Origin: Cladosporium sp. IMV 00045
Taxonomy: Eukaryota; Ascomycota; Dothideomycetes; Cladosporiales; Cladosporiaceae
Length of the DNA stretch: 64,000 bases
Reading direction: 5' to 3'
Assembly: GCA_001931905.2 (NCBI GenBank)
Contig: MSJI02000949.1
Location: 1-64,000 of the forward strand
The notes under the pieces were generated by a model. It had not been told where the DNA came from. It made no database searches and saw only the letters and a list, made by a program, of their open reading frames with translations. The position numbers and the translations under genes are program-made. Positions 44,375-54,827 of this stretch are shown here, one piece after another (the first letter of the stretch is position 1; each line of letters starts with the position of its first letter).

Positions 44375-45748
44375 ATGACTCCCCCAATCGCCATCCTAGG
44401 AGCTGGCCCCAGCGGCCTAGCTCTCGGCCGCCTACTCGAACTCGCCGGTGTTGACTTCGTCGTCTTCGAGCGAGACTCCTCCGCAGCCTCAGCTTGGGGC
44501 CGTGGCGGCAGTGGAACGCTCGACTTGCACGAGGGTTCCGGGCTGTTGGCTCTCAAAGAAGCCGGTCTGTTTCAACAATTCAAGAAGATAGCTCGGTGAG
44601 TTACAGTCGCGCCTGAGAGAAAAGTATCCATTAGGGTTAGGGTTAGGTTAATAACATCATCTCAGTTACGATGTGCCCTTAATCGTTGCCGACATGCATG
44701 GTAACACCCTGATGAAGCACGGCGAAGGGGAGGAGACCAATCGACCGGAGATCGATCGTCGAGATCTGCGGATGCTCTTGTTGAACTCATTCCCCGAACA
44801 CAAAATCAGATGGGGAACCAGAGTCGACAGAGTGCAAAAGCAGGACGACGGAAAGATGGTCGTCTACTTCGCAGACGACACGAGTGAGACAGGTTTCCGC
44901 CTGGTCGTTGGTGCTGATGGTGCATGGTCGAAAGCGAGGAGTTTGGTGAGTTTTTTGTTCATTCAGTCGAAAGTCGTTGCTCACAATCAGACAGGTCACG
45001 CCTGCAACACCCGAATTTGTTGGAAAATACTACCTGACATCGAACATCTCGCAGGCCAACCCCTTCTATCCTACTGTAGAGGCGAAGGCAGGCACAGGAA
45101 ACTACCTTAGTATGGGAGGTGGTCGGGTTGTGGCCGCAATGAGACTCGGCGACCGATCGTACTACACCTTTGCCGGGCTCGACCTCCCAGAGACATGGAG
45201 GAAGGATAACTCCGATTTGATCAACAACCCATCAAAGCTGCGGCAAACACTTGCAAAGGACCATTTTGCCGATTGGCCTGCAGTCAGTACAGATCTCATC
45301 ACACAGAGTGACGGCGACTTCTACTTCTGGCCACTCTACGGCGTGAACGCAGAGGCGATGGAATGGCAGACCGTGTCTGGCGTGACTCTCATCGGAGACG
45401 CGGCACATTTATGGTAAGCAGCATTCTCGTACTACCACGATCATCTACCATAGATCATAGAAATCACATGAGACTGACCAGCATCCAAGCCCACCAAGCG
45501 GCGACGGCGTCAATGTAGCACTGCACGACAGCCTTCAACTAGCGCAACAGATCACTGCGTTCGGCATCGATCGTCTAGACGAAGCAGTGGTGGAATACGA
45601 GAAGCTGATGAAACCGAGAGCGAAAGCCATGATAGAAGACAGCGCGATGATGAACAGGATGATGTTTGCAGAAGACGCGCCGAGAGGGTTACTGAAGGCA
45701 TTCGAGGCTGCGATGGCTAATGGGGCGGATACTTTGACGGAGGCTTGA
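44375..45748 (+). CDS. TetX-like FAD-dependent monooxygenase, intact copy 2
   Basis: There are four exons: 44375-44595, 44666-44945, 44995-45413 and 45490-45748; splicing gives 392 residues. Motifs in order: AILGAGPSGLALG (FAD-binding fingerprint, residues 6-18), GSGTLDLHEGSG, NRPEIDRRDLRMLLLNSF, GADGAWSKAR and GDAAHLCPPSGDGVNVALHDS, the last made by splicing exons 3 and 4. The GTLDLH and NRPEI(D/N)R motifs place it with the TetX-like branch of class A flavoprotein monooxygenases, which hydroxylate polycyclic or aromatic compounds. No signal peptide is seen. The start was chosen at the ATG shared with copy 1; an in-frame ATG 57 nt upstream exists only here. It is probably controlled by the divergent Zn2Cys6 factor. 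Confidence 0.88.
44631..44647 (+). repeat. Telomere-type TTAGGG repeat in an intron, copy 2
   Basis: TTAGGGTTAGGGTTAGG in intron 1 of the intact TetX-like gene, identical to the copy 1 element. Confidence 0.9.
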
Positions 45749-46209
45749 GTGTGGAATTGTTTGGATTGATGACTGCTGATGTTTGTGGATCTACTCTCAA
45801 CATAGAAATAACACAGATGCTCTTAACTCTTTCAGAGATTTCGGCGTAACACCTACCACTTTATCATGTTTGGCAAGACTAGTGTGTAGTAAATGTACAC
45901 TCTGATGCCCAGAACTTGTGGGAAACCTGTGAGTAATTCGCGAATGTTCCTCAGTCGACCTTGGGAATCTTTAAGGCATTGAGACAGGAAAATGCAGAAA
46001 TCATATTACAAGAGTGATGAATCGTCCTCGTAGGCAAGCGACGTCTATACGTATACGGCGTGTAGCATGCTACCGTAAAAGCGCGGGAGATTAAGAAAAG
46101 AACACAAAACAACAGACTTCTCGTCCGTAACGCAAACTAATGCTGAAAAACAGATTCCAGAGTGGAAATCAAAAGGCATCGTCGAGTTGGATGAGACTGC
46201 GCGCGCTCA
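45749..46209. other. Convergent spacer, TetX-like gene / DnaJ
   Basis: About 460 bp between two converging stops, closely matching 35447-35910 in copy 1. No gene was recognised. Confidence 0.5.
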
Positions 46210-47782
46210 TCATGCAGTGGCAGCAGCAGGCTTCTCTGCCTCCTTCTTCTCGGCGGCAGGCTCCTCCTTCTTGCCGTGCTTGTGCTTGTGCTTCGAGTCC
46301 TTCTCCTTCTTCGCCGTGGCCTCGGCCATCAGCTGCTCAAAAGCCATGAAGTCGCCTTCTTCCTCGGGGTCTCTCATTGCCTTCAAAAAAAGCGAAGTTA
46401 GCACGGGTTCAACCTGCATCACAGTCGGTGAGAGAATAGCAACATACCTTTGCGAACAGCTCACCAATAACCACCAGGGCGTGAGCACGCTCAACACGCT
46501 TCTCAGTTTTGACCTTCTTGTCGTAAAGAACATTGTCACAGACGTCTCTCAGCACACTCTGGATTTCGTATTTCGAGCCTCTCCAAGCAGCGGCCAGGAT
46601 CTTTCCAGTGACACGCTTCTCGTACTCGGCCCTCTTCTCGTCCGTCCACTCCTCGCCACCCTTCTCCTCCATCTTGGCCATCTCCTCAATCTCCATTTGC
46701 GCCTGGATGGCGGTCTGGACGGTACCCCAGGTTTCCTTGATGGTGTTACCCTTGTCCTTCAACCTGGAGAAGAAACCAGAAACACCGCCGATGATGGGCT
46801 TCTGGCTCTTGAGGAAAGTAGCCGCCTTGGACAGGTATGTCTGGCCGATAGCATGCAGGATCTCAAGACCGAAAGACTCCATCTTCAGGTTCTCGACCTC
46901 CAGGCGCATCTTCTCCTTGAAAGCCTCTGTGACATCCTTGCCCTTGTCCGTCTCCGTCCAAACGCTGATGCGGTCGATCAGCTTCTTGCTGAGCGTCTCC
47001 ACACGCTCCTCGCGAATGCGTCGTCGCTCTTCCTCGAACGCAGCCAGCTCGTCTCTCTGCTCCTTGCTCAAGCGGCCGGCCTTCTTCTCCTTCTCGCGCA
47101 GCTCCTTCTCCTTGTCAGTCATACCAGCTGCCGTCGCGGCGGCTTCTTCTTCGGTTCTGTCGGTGATAGCAAGACGGGTGGGGACGCCTTGAGGCCTCTC
47201 TCCAGAATAGGGTGACTCAGTGCCGGAGGAGGGTTGAGGCTTGGAGTCGCGAACCGGGATTTCTTGAGTCGCTCCAGCAGTGGCAGACTGTTCAGGCACC
47301 TCCTCAGCGGTGGTTGTCTTGGTCTCTGCCGGCTTCTCCGCCGCGTCTGCTGCGCCAGTCTGCTCAGCAGCGAGGACGTCTGCTGCCGCGGAGGCCTCAG
47401 CTGCCTTCTCTGCCTCCTCCTGCTCCTTGGTCGAGATCTCCATGCTCCTGGTGAGATCCTTCATCAGACTAATCTCACCAATCCAGTCCTGGAAGGCCTC
47501 ACCGCCAAAGATCATAGTGAAGAACTCTGACGGGTCCTCGAAGCCAGAGTCGGGCTTCGCGCCCTCTTTGCCCAGCTTGTCATATTGCGCTCTCAAATCT
47601 TTGTCGCTCAGTACCTGGTAGGCCTCTCCAACTGCTTGGAACTTCTCATGCGCGGTCGGGTCGTCGGGGTTCTTGTCGGGGTGCAGTCTGATGGCTGCCT
47701 TGCGGTAGGCTTTTTTGATTTCGATTTCGGTGGCCTCAGGCGCCACGCCGAGAGCCTCGTAGTATTCAGTGTCGACAACCAT
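46210..47782 (-). CDS. DnaJ-X domain co-chaperone (CAJ1/DJP1-like)
   Basis: There are two exons, 46448-47782 and 46210-46380, with a 67-nt intron joining GELFAK to [11 protein letters not shown]. The product is 501 residues. The J domain is at the N-terminus (residues ~4-70) with the HPD motif in [11 protein letters not shown] glutamate/alanine-rich linker follows. The DnaJ-X region spans roughly residues 230-440 ([19 protein letters not shown]... [13 protein letters not shown]). The C-terminus is Lys/His-rich ([15 protein letters not shown]). Family members stimulate Hsp70; yeast Djp1 aids peroxisomal import and Caj1 acts at membranes. Its last 53 bp of coding sequence is repeated at the gap edge. 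Confidence 0.92.
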
Positions 47783-48210
47783 CTTGTTGCTCCGGCAGTG
47801 TTTTGTTGCAGATGTTGATCTTGGGCAGATCAGACGATAAGGTGGGGAGGGTGGGATCCTATTATTATTTATTCAGAACACAAGTGAACTTGGTGGGTAT
47901 TGCGGAGATTGACGCTTGGAGGGCGATGACGTCCCCCTGCCCTACGGCCTGATCCGCTGGCTCGGGCGTTGAGCGCCGCATCTTCACAGACGGATGCCTG
48001 ACATGTGATTCAAACACGGTCAGGGTATAAGTGAAGTCTGAACAAGTGATATCAAGGATTCTTTGGAAAATATTTCAAGACGCTGAAATATTCCTGATTG
48101 CTTGGTCGACCACATCAGGCCTCTGTACTGCTCCAAACTCTTCTCGCCACCTATCAGCTACATATTCTGGCCTAATAGATCTGTCTTTGGTTATTCATCC
48201 TCACATCACC
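47783..48210. promoter_or_regulatory. Divergent upstream region, DnaJ / LisH-WD40
   Basis: About 430 bp between divergent starts, including the LisH-WD40 5' leader. No specific site is assigned. Confidence 0.4.
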
Positions 48211-49581
48211 ATGCCAGCCAAAGACTCGTCTGCGGCTATAGTGGCTCGCTTTCTCAAGTCGAACAACTACACCGAATCATACAGTGCCTTCATCAACGAA
48301 GCAGGTCTGCCATCAGATGCCGGCACTGTCTCGAAAGGAGATTTGACGATTGAAAAGCTCCTCGAAGAGAAAAAGACTTTCGATATGGCAACACAGTTCG
48401 AGAAGCTGGGCACTGCTGATGATGCCGTAGTTGAATGGACAACACCATCTCCCGAGAATGCCTCTTTCATCGACTCCTTGCCGTCAAGTTCGAACATCTT
48501 GAACGCCAGCGTCGAAAAAGCGCTTGTGGCAGGAGTGCCCAAGGACTTGTTGCTCGCTACGACCGCAGATCGACGCGTGAATATCCTCGAAACCCCTTCA
48601 TACGCCTTGAAGTCCACTGCCAACAGCCTTCAGGACTCTCCAATCTTATCGTGTACAGTGCTCAGGGAGAAGTACATGATCTTGGCCTCGATGTCTGGCC
48701 AGATCGTAATTTCAGATCTGGAAGGAAACATTATCGACAAGCGACGAGATCATTCGAAGTACATTATCGACATCAGAATATTCGATGATGCAAACACGCC
48801 CCTGCTTGCCACAGCCGCATGGGACAACAAGATCAATATCTACTCTCTTCCAAAAATCGACCCTCCAACATTGGGTGAACCCACAGCAACGATCAACCTT
48901 CCTTCTAAACCCGAATCAATCATCTTCTTGCGCCACGCTGAAGCAGCACATCCCGTACTACTCGTCAGCCGCACCGACTCCACTCATCTCTATTACTACA
49001 CCACCGAACCCGAACCCAGGCTTCTCGGTCGCCAGAATCTCGCCCCTCACTCCATCGCATGGGTCGCATTTACGCCTTCGGCACTGGCAGTGTGCCCAAC
49101 AGATCCCAACCTCCTAGCATGCGCAACCTCTGCAGTTCCTTCCATGAAGCTCTTGATCGTCCGCATGCTCATCCCACCATGGGACAACGAAAGCGAGCCG
49201 GCCTCGGCGCCTGTCCTTCGCACCTCATTGCTAGACGACAATCCATCCGCCACCGAAACCCAGGCCTCGCAGGCTCGCGCAGCACTCGCTCTAGCAGACA
49301 AGGAAGACGCCGCAATCCAAATCCACTGCACCACTCTCGCTCCTCAGACTGCTTATTCGACGCCAGCAGTCGCTTGGCGGCCAGACGGCAGTGGTTTGTG
49401 GGTGAACGGCGACGATGGCGCAATCCGTGGGATTGAAGCCGCTTCTGGGAAGATTGTCGCAACGCTCAAGGGCCATGAGCCAGGAAGCAAAGTGCGGTGT
49501 TTGTGGAGTGGTAGTGTAGGAGGCGAAGAGTGGCTGGTGAGTGGAGGGTTTGATCAGAAGTTGATTGTTTGGAAGGTCTGA
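48211..49581 (+). CDS. LisH and WD40 repeat protein
   Basis: This is a single exon of 456 residues from ATG 48211; the frame is open further upstream, but this ATG follows a CATCACC context and directly precedes the LisH motif. Residues ~7-40 form a LisH helix pair (AAIVARFLKSNNYTESYSAFINEAGL), used for dimerisation. The rest shows WD-like blades, for example ATTADRRVNIL, ATAAWDNKINIY, AVAWRPDGSGLWVNGDDG and a terminal SGGFDQKLIVWKV. The orthologue group was not recognised. A scaffold role in a larger complex is likely, but no function can be set. Confidence 0.8.
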   Translation: MPAKDSSAAIVARFLKSNNYTESYSAFINEAGLPSDAGTVSKGDLTIEKLLEEKKTFDMATQFEKLGTADDAVVEWTTPSPENASFIDSLPSSSNILNASVEKALVAGVPKDLLLATTADRRVNILETPSYALKSTANSLQDSPILSCTVLREKYMILASMSGQIVISDLEGNIIDKRRDHSKYIIDIRIFDDANTPLLATAAWDNKINIYSLPKIDPPTLGEPTATINLPSKPESIIFLRHAEAAHPVLLVSRTDSTHLYYYTTEPEPRLLGRQNLAPHSIAWVAFTPSALAVCPTDPNLLACATSAVPSMKLLIVRMLIPPWDNESEPASAPVLRTSLLDDNPSATETQASQARAALALADKEDAAIQIHCTTLAPQTAYSTPAVAWRPDGSGLWVNGDDGAIRGIEAASGKIVATLKGHEPGSKVRCLWSGSVGGEEWLVSGGFDQKLIVWKV

Positions 49582-49673
49582 TTCCTTCAATCAACTTTGA
49601 GGGAGCTGTCTCTAATGTTGGCATCTAATCTACGTCGTGTCATCGATGTAAATCACTCCACAATGCAAGCGCG

Positions 49674-51452
49674 TTACAGCTTTGCCTTCTCTTCAAGATC
49701 TTCTTCACGATCCCACACCTGCACATCCGGTATCGTCCTGTATCCTGCGGGAAAACACTGAGGCCCTAAGATTTTCTTCTGCACCTTGCCAGTAGCAGAC
49801 TTGGGCAGTTCTCCTTCAACAACACGCAGCAATGTCGGCATCTTATACCCAGCCAGCCTAGCCCTGAGATCCTGCCGCAGCCTTTGGAGAGTAAGCTTGC
49901 GCAATGGCGATTGCATGTCCCTCGCGCCTTTCAAGCAAACAACAGCAGCGACACGCTGGCCAAACTCATCATCCGGCACCCCAACGACCATCACCTCAGC
50001 CACATAAGGGACGGCCATAATCTCACGCTCAATGTCCAATGCGCTGATCTTATACCCGCCGCTCTTGATGATATCCACACTGGCCCTGCCGAGAATCCAG
50101 TAATAGGCTCCTTCCCGCCGCGCGATATCCCCCGTCTTATAATACCCCTCCTCATCGTGCGCAGAAGCAGTGGCGGCAGGGTCGAAAAGATACTTGGAGA
50201 ACATCTCCGGCCCTTTCACGAGAATCTCACCCTGCATCCCCGTACCATCCGAACCCTCACCGGTCCGCGACAATCTGACATCGTAGCCGGGAAATTTCTT
50301 CCCAACGCTCCCATCAGGCACCTCCGAGTCTGACATTGAGACTTTCATGACTGCGCCCGTCTCCGAAGCGCCATAGCGAAGGAGGATTTTGCGGCCGAGA
50401 ATCTCCGCCCAGAAATCGGCGATGGGTTTGGGAAGCGCGCTGGTGCCGCAGAGGCAGGCGCGCAGTCCTCTGGCGCCGTCGATGTAACTTCGCACGTTCG
50501 TCTTGTGCGCGATGATCTGTTGATAGTAGCGCATCATGCGCATGTAAATGGTCGGCACGCCGGAGAAGAAGGTCAGACCGCCCTGACGCCAGCGATCCCA
50601 TGTCCATTGTGGGCTGAAGGGTCCGGAGCGAAATTCGATCAGGGCGCCGCTTATTAGGAAGGGGAAGAACATGATTCCTAAGCCTGTGGCGTGGTGTACC
50701 GGGAGGAGGTGCAGCAGCACGTCGTTTTGAGTGACGCCGTAATGGTCTGCGACTGCGAGAGCGCCATCGAACGTGTATGCTCGCCTCATGACACTGCCTT
50801 TCGGCGGACCCGTGGTGCCACTTGTGAAGATGACGACCCCAGGCGCGTTGTCATTCAGGTACAGGTCCGTGGAGATTAAGATATCTTCTGGAGGAAGAGG
50901 CGTCGTCCAAGTGGAAGGCGCGATTGGCAGGCAAGTAAAGTGGTCTTTGGGATTCTGTTGTTTGACCAATTTCTCGACAGCTAGTCCTAACCGTAGAGCG
51001 TCGGAGGATACCAACACCGCTGCTGCGCGAGACTTGGATACGAAGTAAAGTGCTTCTTCGGGTGGCAGTGCCACGGTCATGGGCACGACTGCTGCGCCGA
51101 GAGCGAGTATTGCAAGCATCGCCACAGCGTACTCATGACCACCCGGAGCCAGAAGGGCGATGTAAATATCATCTTGACGTTGCAAAGCCTGTTGAACAGC
51201 TTGGTCAAGATCATTCCAGATGCGTTCCCTCAAAGCGAGGACGTCGCTTAAGAGTTGAATGTGCGTGGCTTCTCGGCCTGTGTTGCTTTCGCGGATTGCC
51301 AGTTTGGCAGGCGTTTGGTGTGCGAACCGTAGCAGTCGTTGGAAGAGTGAATGGCATGGAAAGATGTTTCGGCCAGAGTGAGATGGAACATGCAGCGTGC
51401 GGTCTTCCATGATGATATTATGGTTATTATCGTCCAAGTGGGAGGACGGCAT
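49674..51452 (-). CDS. Acyl-CoA synthetase-like AMP-binding enzyme, peroxisomal signal
   Basis: This is a single exon of 592 residues, normal for this superfamily. The AMP-binding signature is VVIFTSGTTGPPKGSVM. Later motifs include LLRYGASETGAV, YYKTGDIARREGAYYWILGR and the C-terminal lysine motif LPKSATGKVQKKIL, so the catalytic core is complete. The C-terminus EEKAKL ends in AKL, a variant type 1 peroxisomal targeting signal. The enzyme should activate a carboxylic acid to its CoA thioester; the layout is like fatty-acyl or malonyl-CoA synthetases (ACSF3-like), and chain length is not predictable. It is divergent from the acyl-CoA oxidase-like gene with 424 bp between starts, consistent with co-regulation. 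The second methionine (residue 15) is an alternative start. Confidence 0.88.
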   Translation of the reverse strand: MPSSHLDDNNHNIIMEDRTLHVPSHSGRNIFPCHSLFQRLLRFAHQTPAKLAIRESNTGREATHIQLLSDVLALRERIWNDLDQAVQQALQRQDDIYIALLAPGGHEYAVAMLAILALGAAVVPMTVALPPEEALYFVSKSRAAAVLVSSDALRLGLAVEKLVKQQNPKDHFTCLPIAPSTWTTPLPPEDILISTDLYLNDNAPGVVIFTSGTTGPPKGSVMRRAYTFDGALAVADHYGVTQNDVLLHLLPVHHATGLGIMFFPFLISGALIEFRSGPFSPQWTWDRWRQGGLTFFSGVPTIYMRMMRYYQQIIAHKTNVRSYIDGARGLRACLCGTSALPKPIADFWAEILGRKILLRYGASETGAVMKVSMSDSEVPDGSVGKKFPGYDVRLSRTGEGSDGTGMQGEILVKGPEMFSKYLFDPAATASAHDEEGYYKTGDIARREGAYYWILGRASVDIIKSGGYKISALDIEREIMAVPYVAEVMVVGVPDDEFGQRVAAVVCLKGARDMQSPLRKLTLQRLRQDLRARLAGYKMPTLLRVVEGELPKSATGKVQKKILGPQCFPAGYRTIPDVQVWDREEDLEEKAKL

Positions 51453-51876
51453 ATGCCTTTCAATCTTTCTTATGCCTTTTCCTCTTATTAAGTAAAAAGT
51501 CGCCCAGATTTAATCCATCAACACACAGAGCCAAAGCGTCAGTAGATAGGCCGTTCACTTACACTTGCAGGACAACTCAGTGCAAATTCAAAGATTTCCT
51601 CAATCGCTCACTTCATGATCAAACGAGTGAAGTCGTTCATTAACGGGAATAAGCTCCGAATGCACCACTTCTTTCACTATTACCACACTCTAGGGTCGTC
51701 TGCGGGGATTTGACGATCGCAGGTCGCCGCGACCGAGGATATAGCTTCATTGACCAAACGGCTAAACTATAGCTGTCCAATCGCTTCAATAAAACCATAT
51801 CGTCTTGACTCCAGCGATGGTCTTAAACGGTTCGAACATATGATCCATCACGAACGTTCATCAAGAAATCGCCAAA
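51453..51876. promoter_or_regulatory. Divergent promoter of two peroxisomal genes
   Basis: A 424-bp interval between an acyl-CoA synthetase-like and an acyl-CoA oxidase-like gene. It contains CCGAGG at 51733-51738. No gene lies within. Confidence 0.6.
51733..51738 (-). promoter_or_regulatory. CCTCGG motif (possible FarA/FarB site)
   Basis: CCGAGG on the + strand equals CCTCGG on the - strand, the core reported for fatty-acid-responsive FarA/FarB regulators in Aspergillus. A six-base match alone is weak; the context of two beta-oxidation-type genes makes it worth noting. Confidence 0.35.
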
Positions 51877-54064
51877 ATGTCAGACTTCACAAACAAACTC
51901 CGACCCGCCTCGCCCACAGGTCCATCAATCCTGACAAACGAGCGGCAACAATCCAACGTCCCTGCCACAGAATTGACCAAACATCTGCTCTCCAAAAACA
52001 ACTTTCTAGAAAGACAAGCGCGAATTCTCCCCATTCTAAAAAACGATCCTCTCTTCAGCAAAAAGAAGCAACTCAACCTCTCCCGACCAGAACGATACCA
52101 CCTCGGACTCGCACGGGCGAAGAAACTCCGCCGATTGGCAGACGAGCTCGGCTGGGACCATGATGACCAGGAAATGGCGACTTACCTCTGCGACGACGTC
52201 AGTCCGTACATGGTGCACGTTGCGATGTTCATCACGACGATTCGCGAGCAGGGCAGTGATGAGCAGAAGGCGTTCTGGATGCCAAAGGTCACCAGTTGGG
52301 AAGTGATTGGGTGCTATGCGCAGTGAGTTTGCAAGAATGGGTCATTTATTTGAAAAAAGCAGACTCTTCGATCTAACGATGTATTGACAGGACAGAGCTG
52401 GGCCATGGGAGCAATGTCCGTGGACTCGAATGCCAGGCTCGCTGGGACCCGCAACGCAAAGAATTCGTGATCCACAGCCCAACACTGACAGCGTCGAAAT
52501 GGTGGAATGGATCGATGGGTCGCACGGCAAACCACGCAATTGTCGTGGCGCAATTGCTGGTGCCGAAATCCGCCACATCGGACGAGCTGGTCAATCACGG
52601 ACCGCATCCGTTCATCGTTCAGATTCGCGACATGGAGACGCACAAGGCCCTCCCTGGCATCGTAGTGGGCGACATAGGACCAAAGTACGGCTATGCGTCC
52701 ATGGACAATGGATACATGCTCTTCGACAACGTCAGCGTGCCTCATAGTGCGATGCTCTCAAAGTATTCCTGGGTCGATCCCAACACCGGGACGTACTCCA
52801 AACCTTCCAACCCCGCTGTGGTTTACGGGAGCTTGACTGCCATCCGAGCCAACATAATCATGCATGCTCGACTGGTGCTCGCTCGTGCGGTGACTGTGGC
52901 TGTTCGTTACACCGCTATTCGACGACAATTTAGCGATCGAGATGACTCGTCACCCACTGCGCCTGAGCTGTCTGTTCTCGATTACCGTGAGTCCGCAAAA
53001 ATCCCCTCTACATCACCTGCGCAACCTCCTAACATTCTCCAGCAACGGTACAAATCCGCATCCTCCCCCTGCTCGCCACAGCCTTCGCCCTACACTACAC
53101 GGGCTCGGCAATGCAAAGTCTCTACGAGCAAACGCGTGCCAGCATCGACAAAGGGGATTTCAGCCGACTCGCCGAGCTCCACAGCCAGTCCTCCGGCCTA
53201 AAGAGTCTCTGTTCCGACTACGCGGCCAACGGGATCGAGACCTGTCGTCGAGCTCTTGGTGGGCACGGCTTCGGTGGCGGATCTGGTCTCATACAGCTGA
53301 ATGCAGATTACCTCTCCAAACCTACGGTGGAAGGGGACAACTGGATGATCACGGCGCAGACAGCGAGTTTCCTCATCAAGCGAATGGCGGCCGCGGAAAC
53401 TGGAAAGGGCGAACCGATGGACGAAGTAGAGCGCTCGTGTCGCGAGTACCTGATGCAACGAGATAGTCTCAACGCAACAGACTTCGACATCCTCGCCTCC
53501 AACGAGGCGATCGTAAGCGCTTTCCAGAGACGCTCCAGACACCTGACCCACCTCGCCCACGAACAGCGCAACAAGCGAAAAAAACCGTGGAACAGCCTCC
53601 TCATCCTCCTGCGAAAAGTCTCCAATGCCGAATCAGAATCCCTTCTCGTTTCCAACTTCGCCACCGCCCTAACCTCACCCAGCATCTCACACGCTCTAAA
53701 ACCGCACTTGGCGCGCCTCTTCCGCCTCTACGCCTACCACACCATGGACACGCACGCACGAGACTTCGCCAAAGCCCACGCCGCGAGCGAAAGCCAGCTC
53801 GACTCGCTGCCACAGATCGTGCAAGACCTGATGTCAGACATCCGCCCACACGCCGTCAACCTGGTAGACGCGTGGAGCATTCCGGATTTCCTGCTCGATT
53901 CAGCGCTGGGGCGTTATGACGGGAGGGTGTACGAGGATCTGTACGAGCGAGCGCACAGGCTGAATCCCCTGAATGAGGCGACGTTCAATTCGAATTATCG
54001 GAGTGAGGAGATCGTGAAGGGTGGGGATGGGAGGGAGTTGGAGAGGATTTTGGCGAAGTTGTAG
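51877..54064 (+). CDS. Peroxisomal acyl-CoA oxidase-like flavoenzyme
   Basis: There are three exons: 51877-52322, 52391-52986 and 53043-54064, with GTGAGT donors; splicing gives 687 residues, the usual acyl-CoA oxidase length. Splicing at intron 1 forms the IGCYAQTELGHGSN flavin-site motif; intron 2 removal gives LDYPTVQIRILPLLA. Further motifs are TASKWWNGSMGRTANHA and CRRALGGHGFGGGSGL. The C-terminus ERILAKL ends in AKL, a type 1 peroxisomal signal. The family oxidises acyl-CoA to trans-2-enoyl-CoA and produces hydrogen peroxide, the first step of peroxisomal beta-oxidation. The divergent neighbour encodes an acyl-CoA synthetase-like enzyme with the same C-terminal tripeptide. Confidence 0.92.
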
Positions 54065-54827
54065 GGTTGGCGTTGCAGAAGAGGAGTAAGCTTGGGTACA
54101 TGTATTTGAGCTTCTGTTGTCTGTGAATTGGCACGGTGATTCTGCTCGTTGTGTTCGTTGTTGACAGAACTTTCTGACAGGGGAGTTTTTATTGCTTCGT
54201 AAGAGCCGTGACGCACTGATCGAAAAGACTAAAAGGAGAACGTCACAGAATCAAGACGATAACCGGCCAGCAGCCGAATGCAAATACATGCCACCCCCTG
54301 TCGCTCAGTCCAAAGATTTGGGTAGATCAACCCTATGCCTGTAAACAATGTCGCTGCTCATTGAACGCCTTAGAGTACCGCAAGAGCCGGACGAGTAGGC
54401 ATTTCGAGGGAGGGAGTGAGGTGGTCACGGAAATGTTGGCTGTGAGGATAGAATCCTGACGCGATTCTGACAAGGCGGGTCACTTCGAACCGAGAAATCG
54501 GATGGAATATCGACAAGGGTAGAAGACCATCGAAGTGAGCCCGGGGAAACAGAGCAAGGGGTATTCGGAATCAGGCGAACCGAAAGGTTGGAGGTAGAGA
54601 ACAAGTCCTTGGGAAATGATTGATTGATTGATTGACTGTTTTGATGGATAAATGATGAAAGGAATCGCTCTAGTGGCCCAGCCGACGCACTGCATCGGGA
54701 GGGCTTGACAGTCGCTGCTGATCGGTCGTGTCGGTCGCGCTTTGCTTTCTTTTTCTTTTAATCGTACACTTCGCCGGCTCCAAATTCAAGGTTCGAACCA
54801 ACTTTGGTCCGCACTCTAAAGACCCTC
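54065..54827. other. Convergent spacer
   Basis: About 760 bp between converging stops. It includes a short TGATT-type run near 54617-54636. No gene was recognised. Confidence 0.5.

Larger units (their letters stand above)
35984..46262 (+). repeat. ~10.3-kb segmental repeat, copy 2
   Basis: Collinear with 25868-35963. It begins at the same phosphodiesterase codon region that copy 1 shares and runs into the complete DnaJ gene. It is ~180 bp longer than copy 1, mainly from an insertion at 41285-41401. The regulator and monooxygenase are intact here, while the phosphodiesterase is truncated by the gap. Confidence 0.97.
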
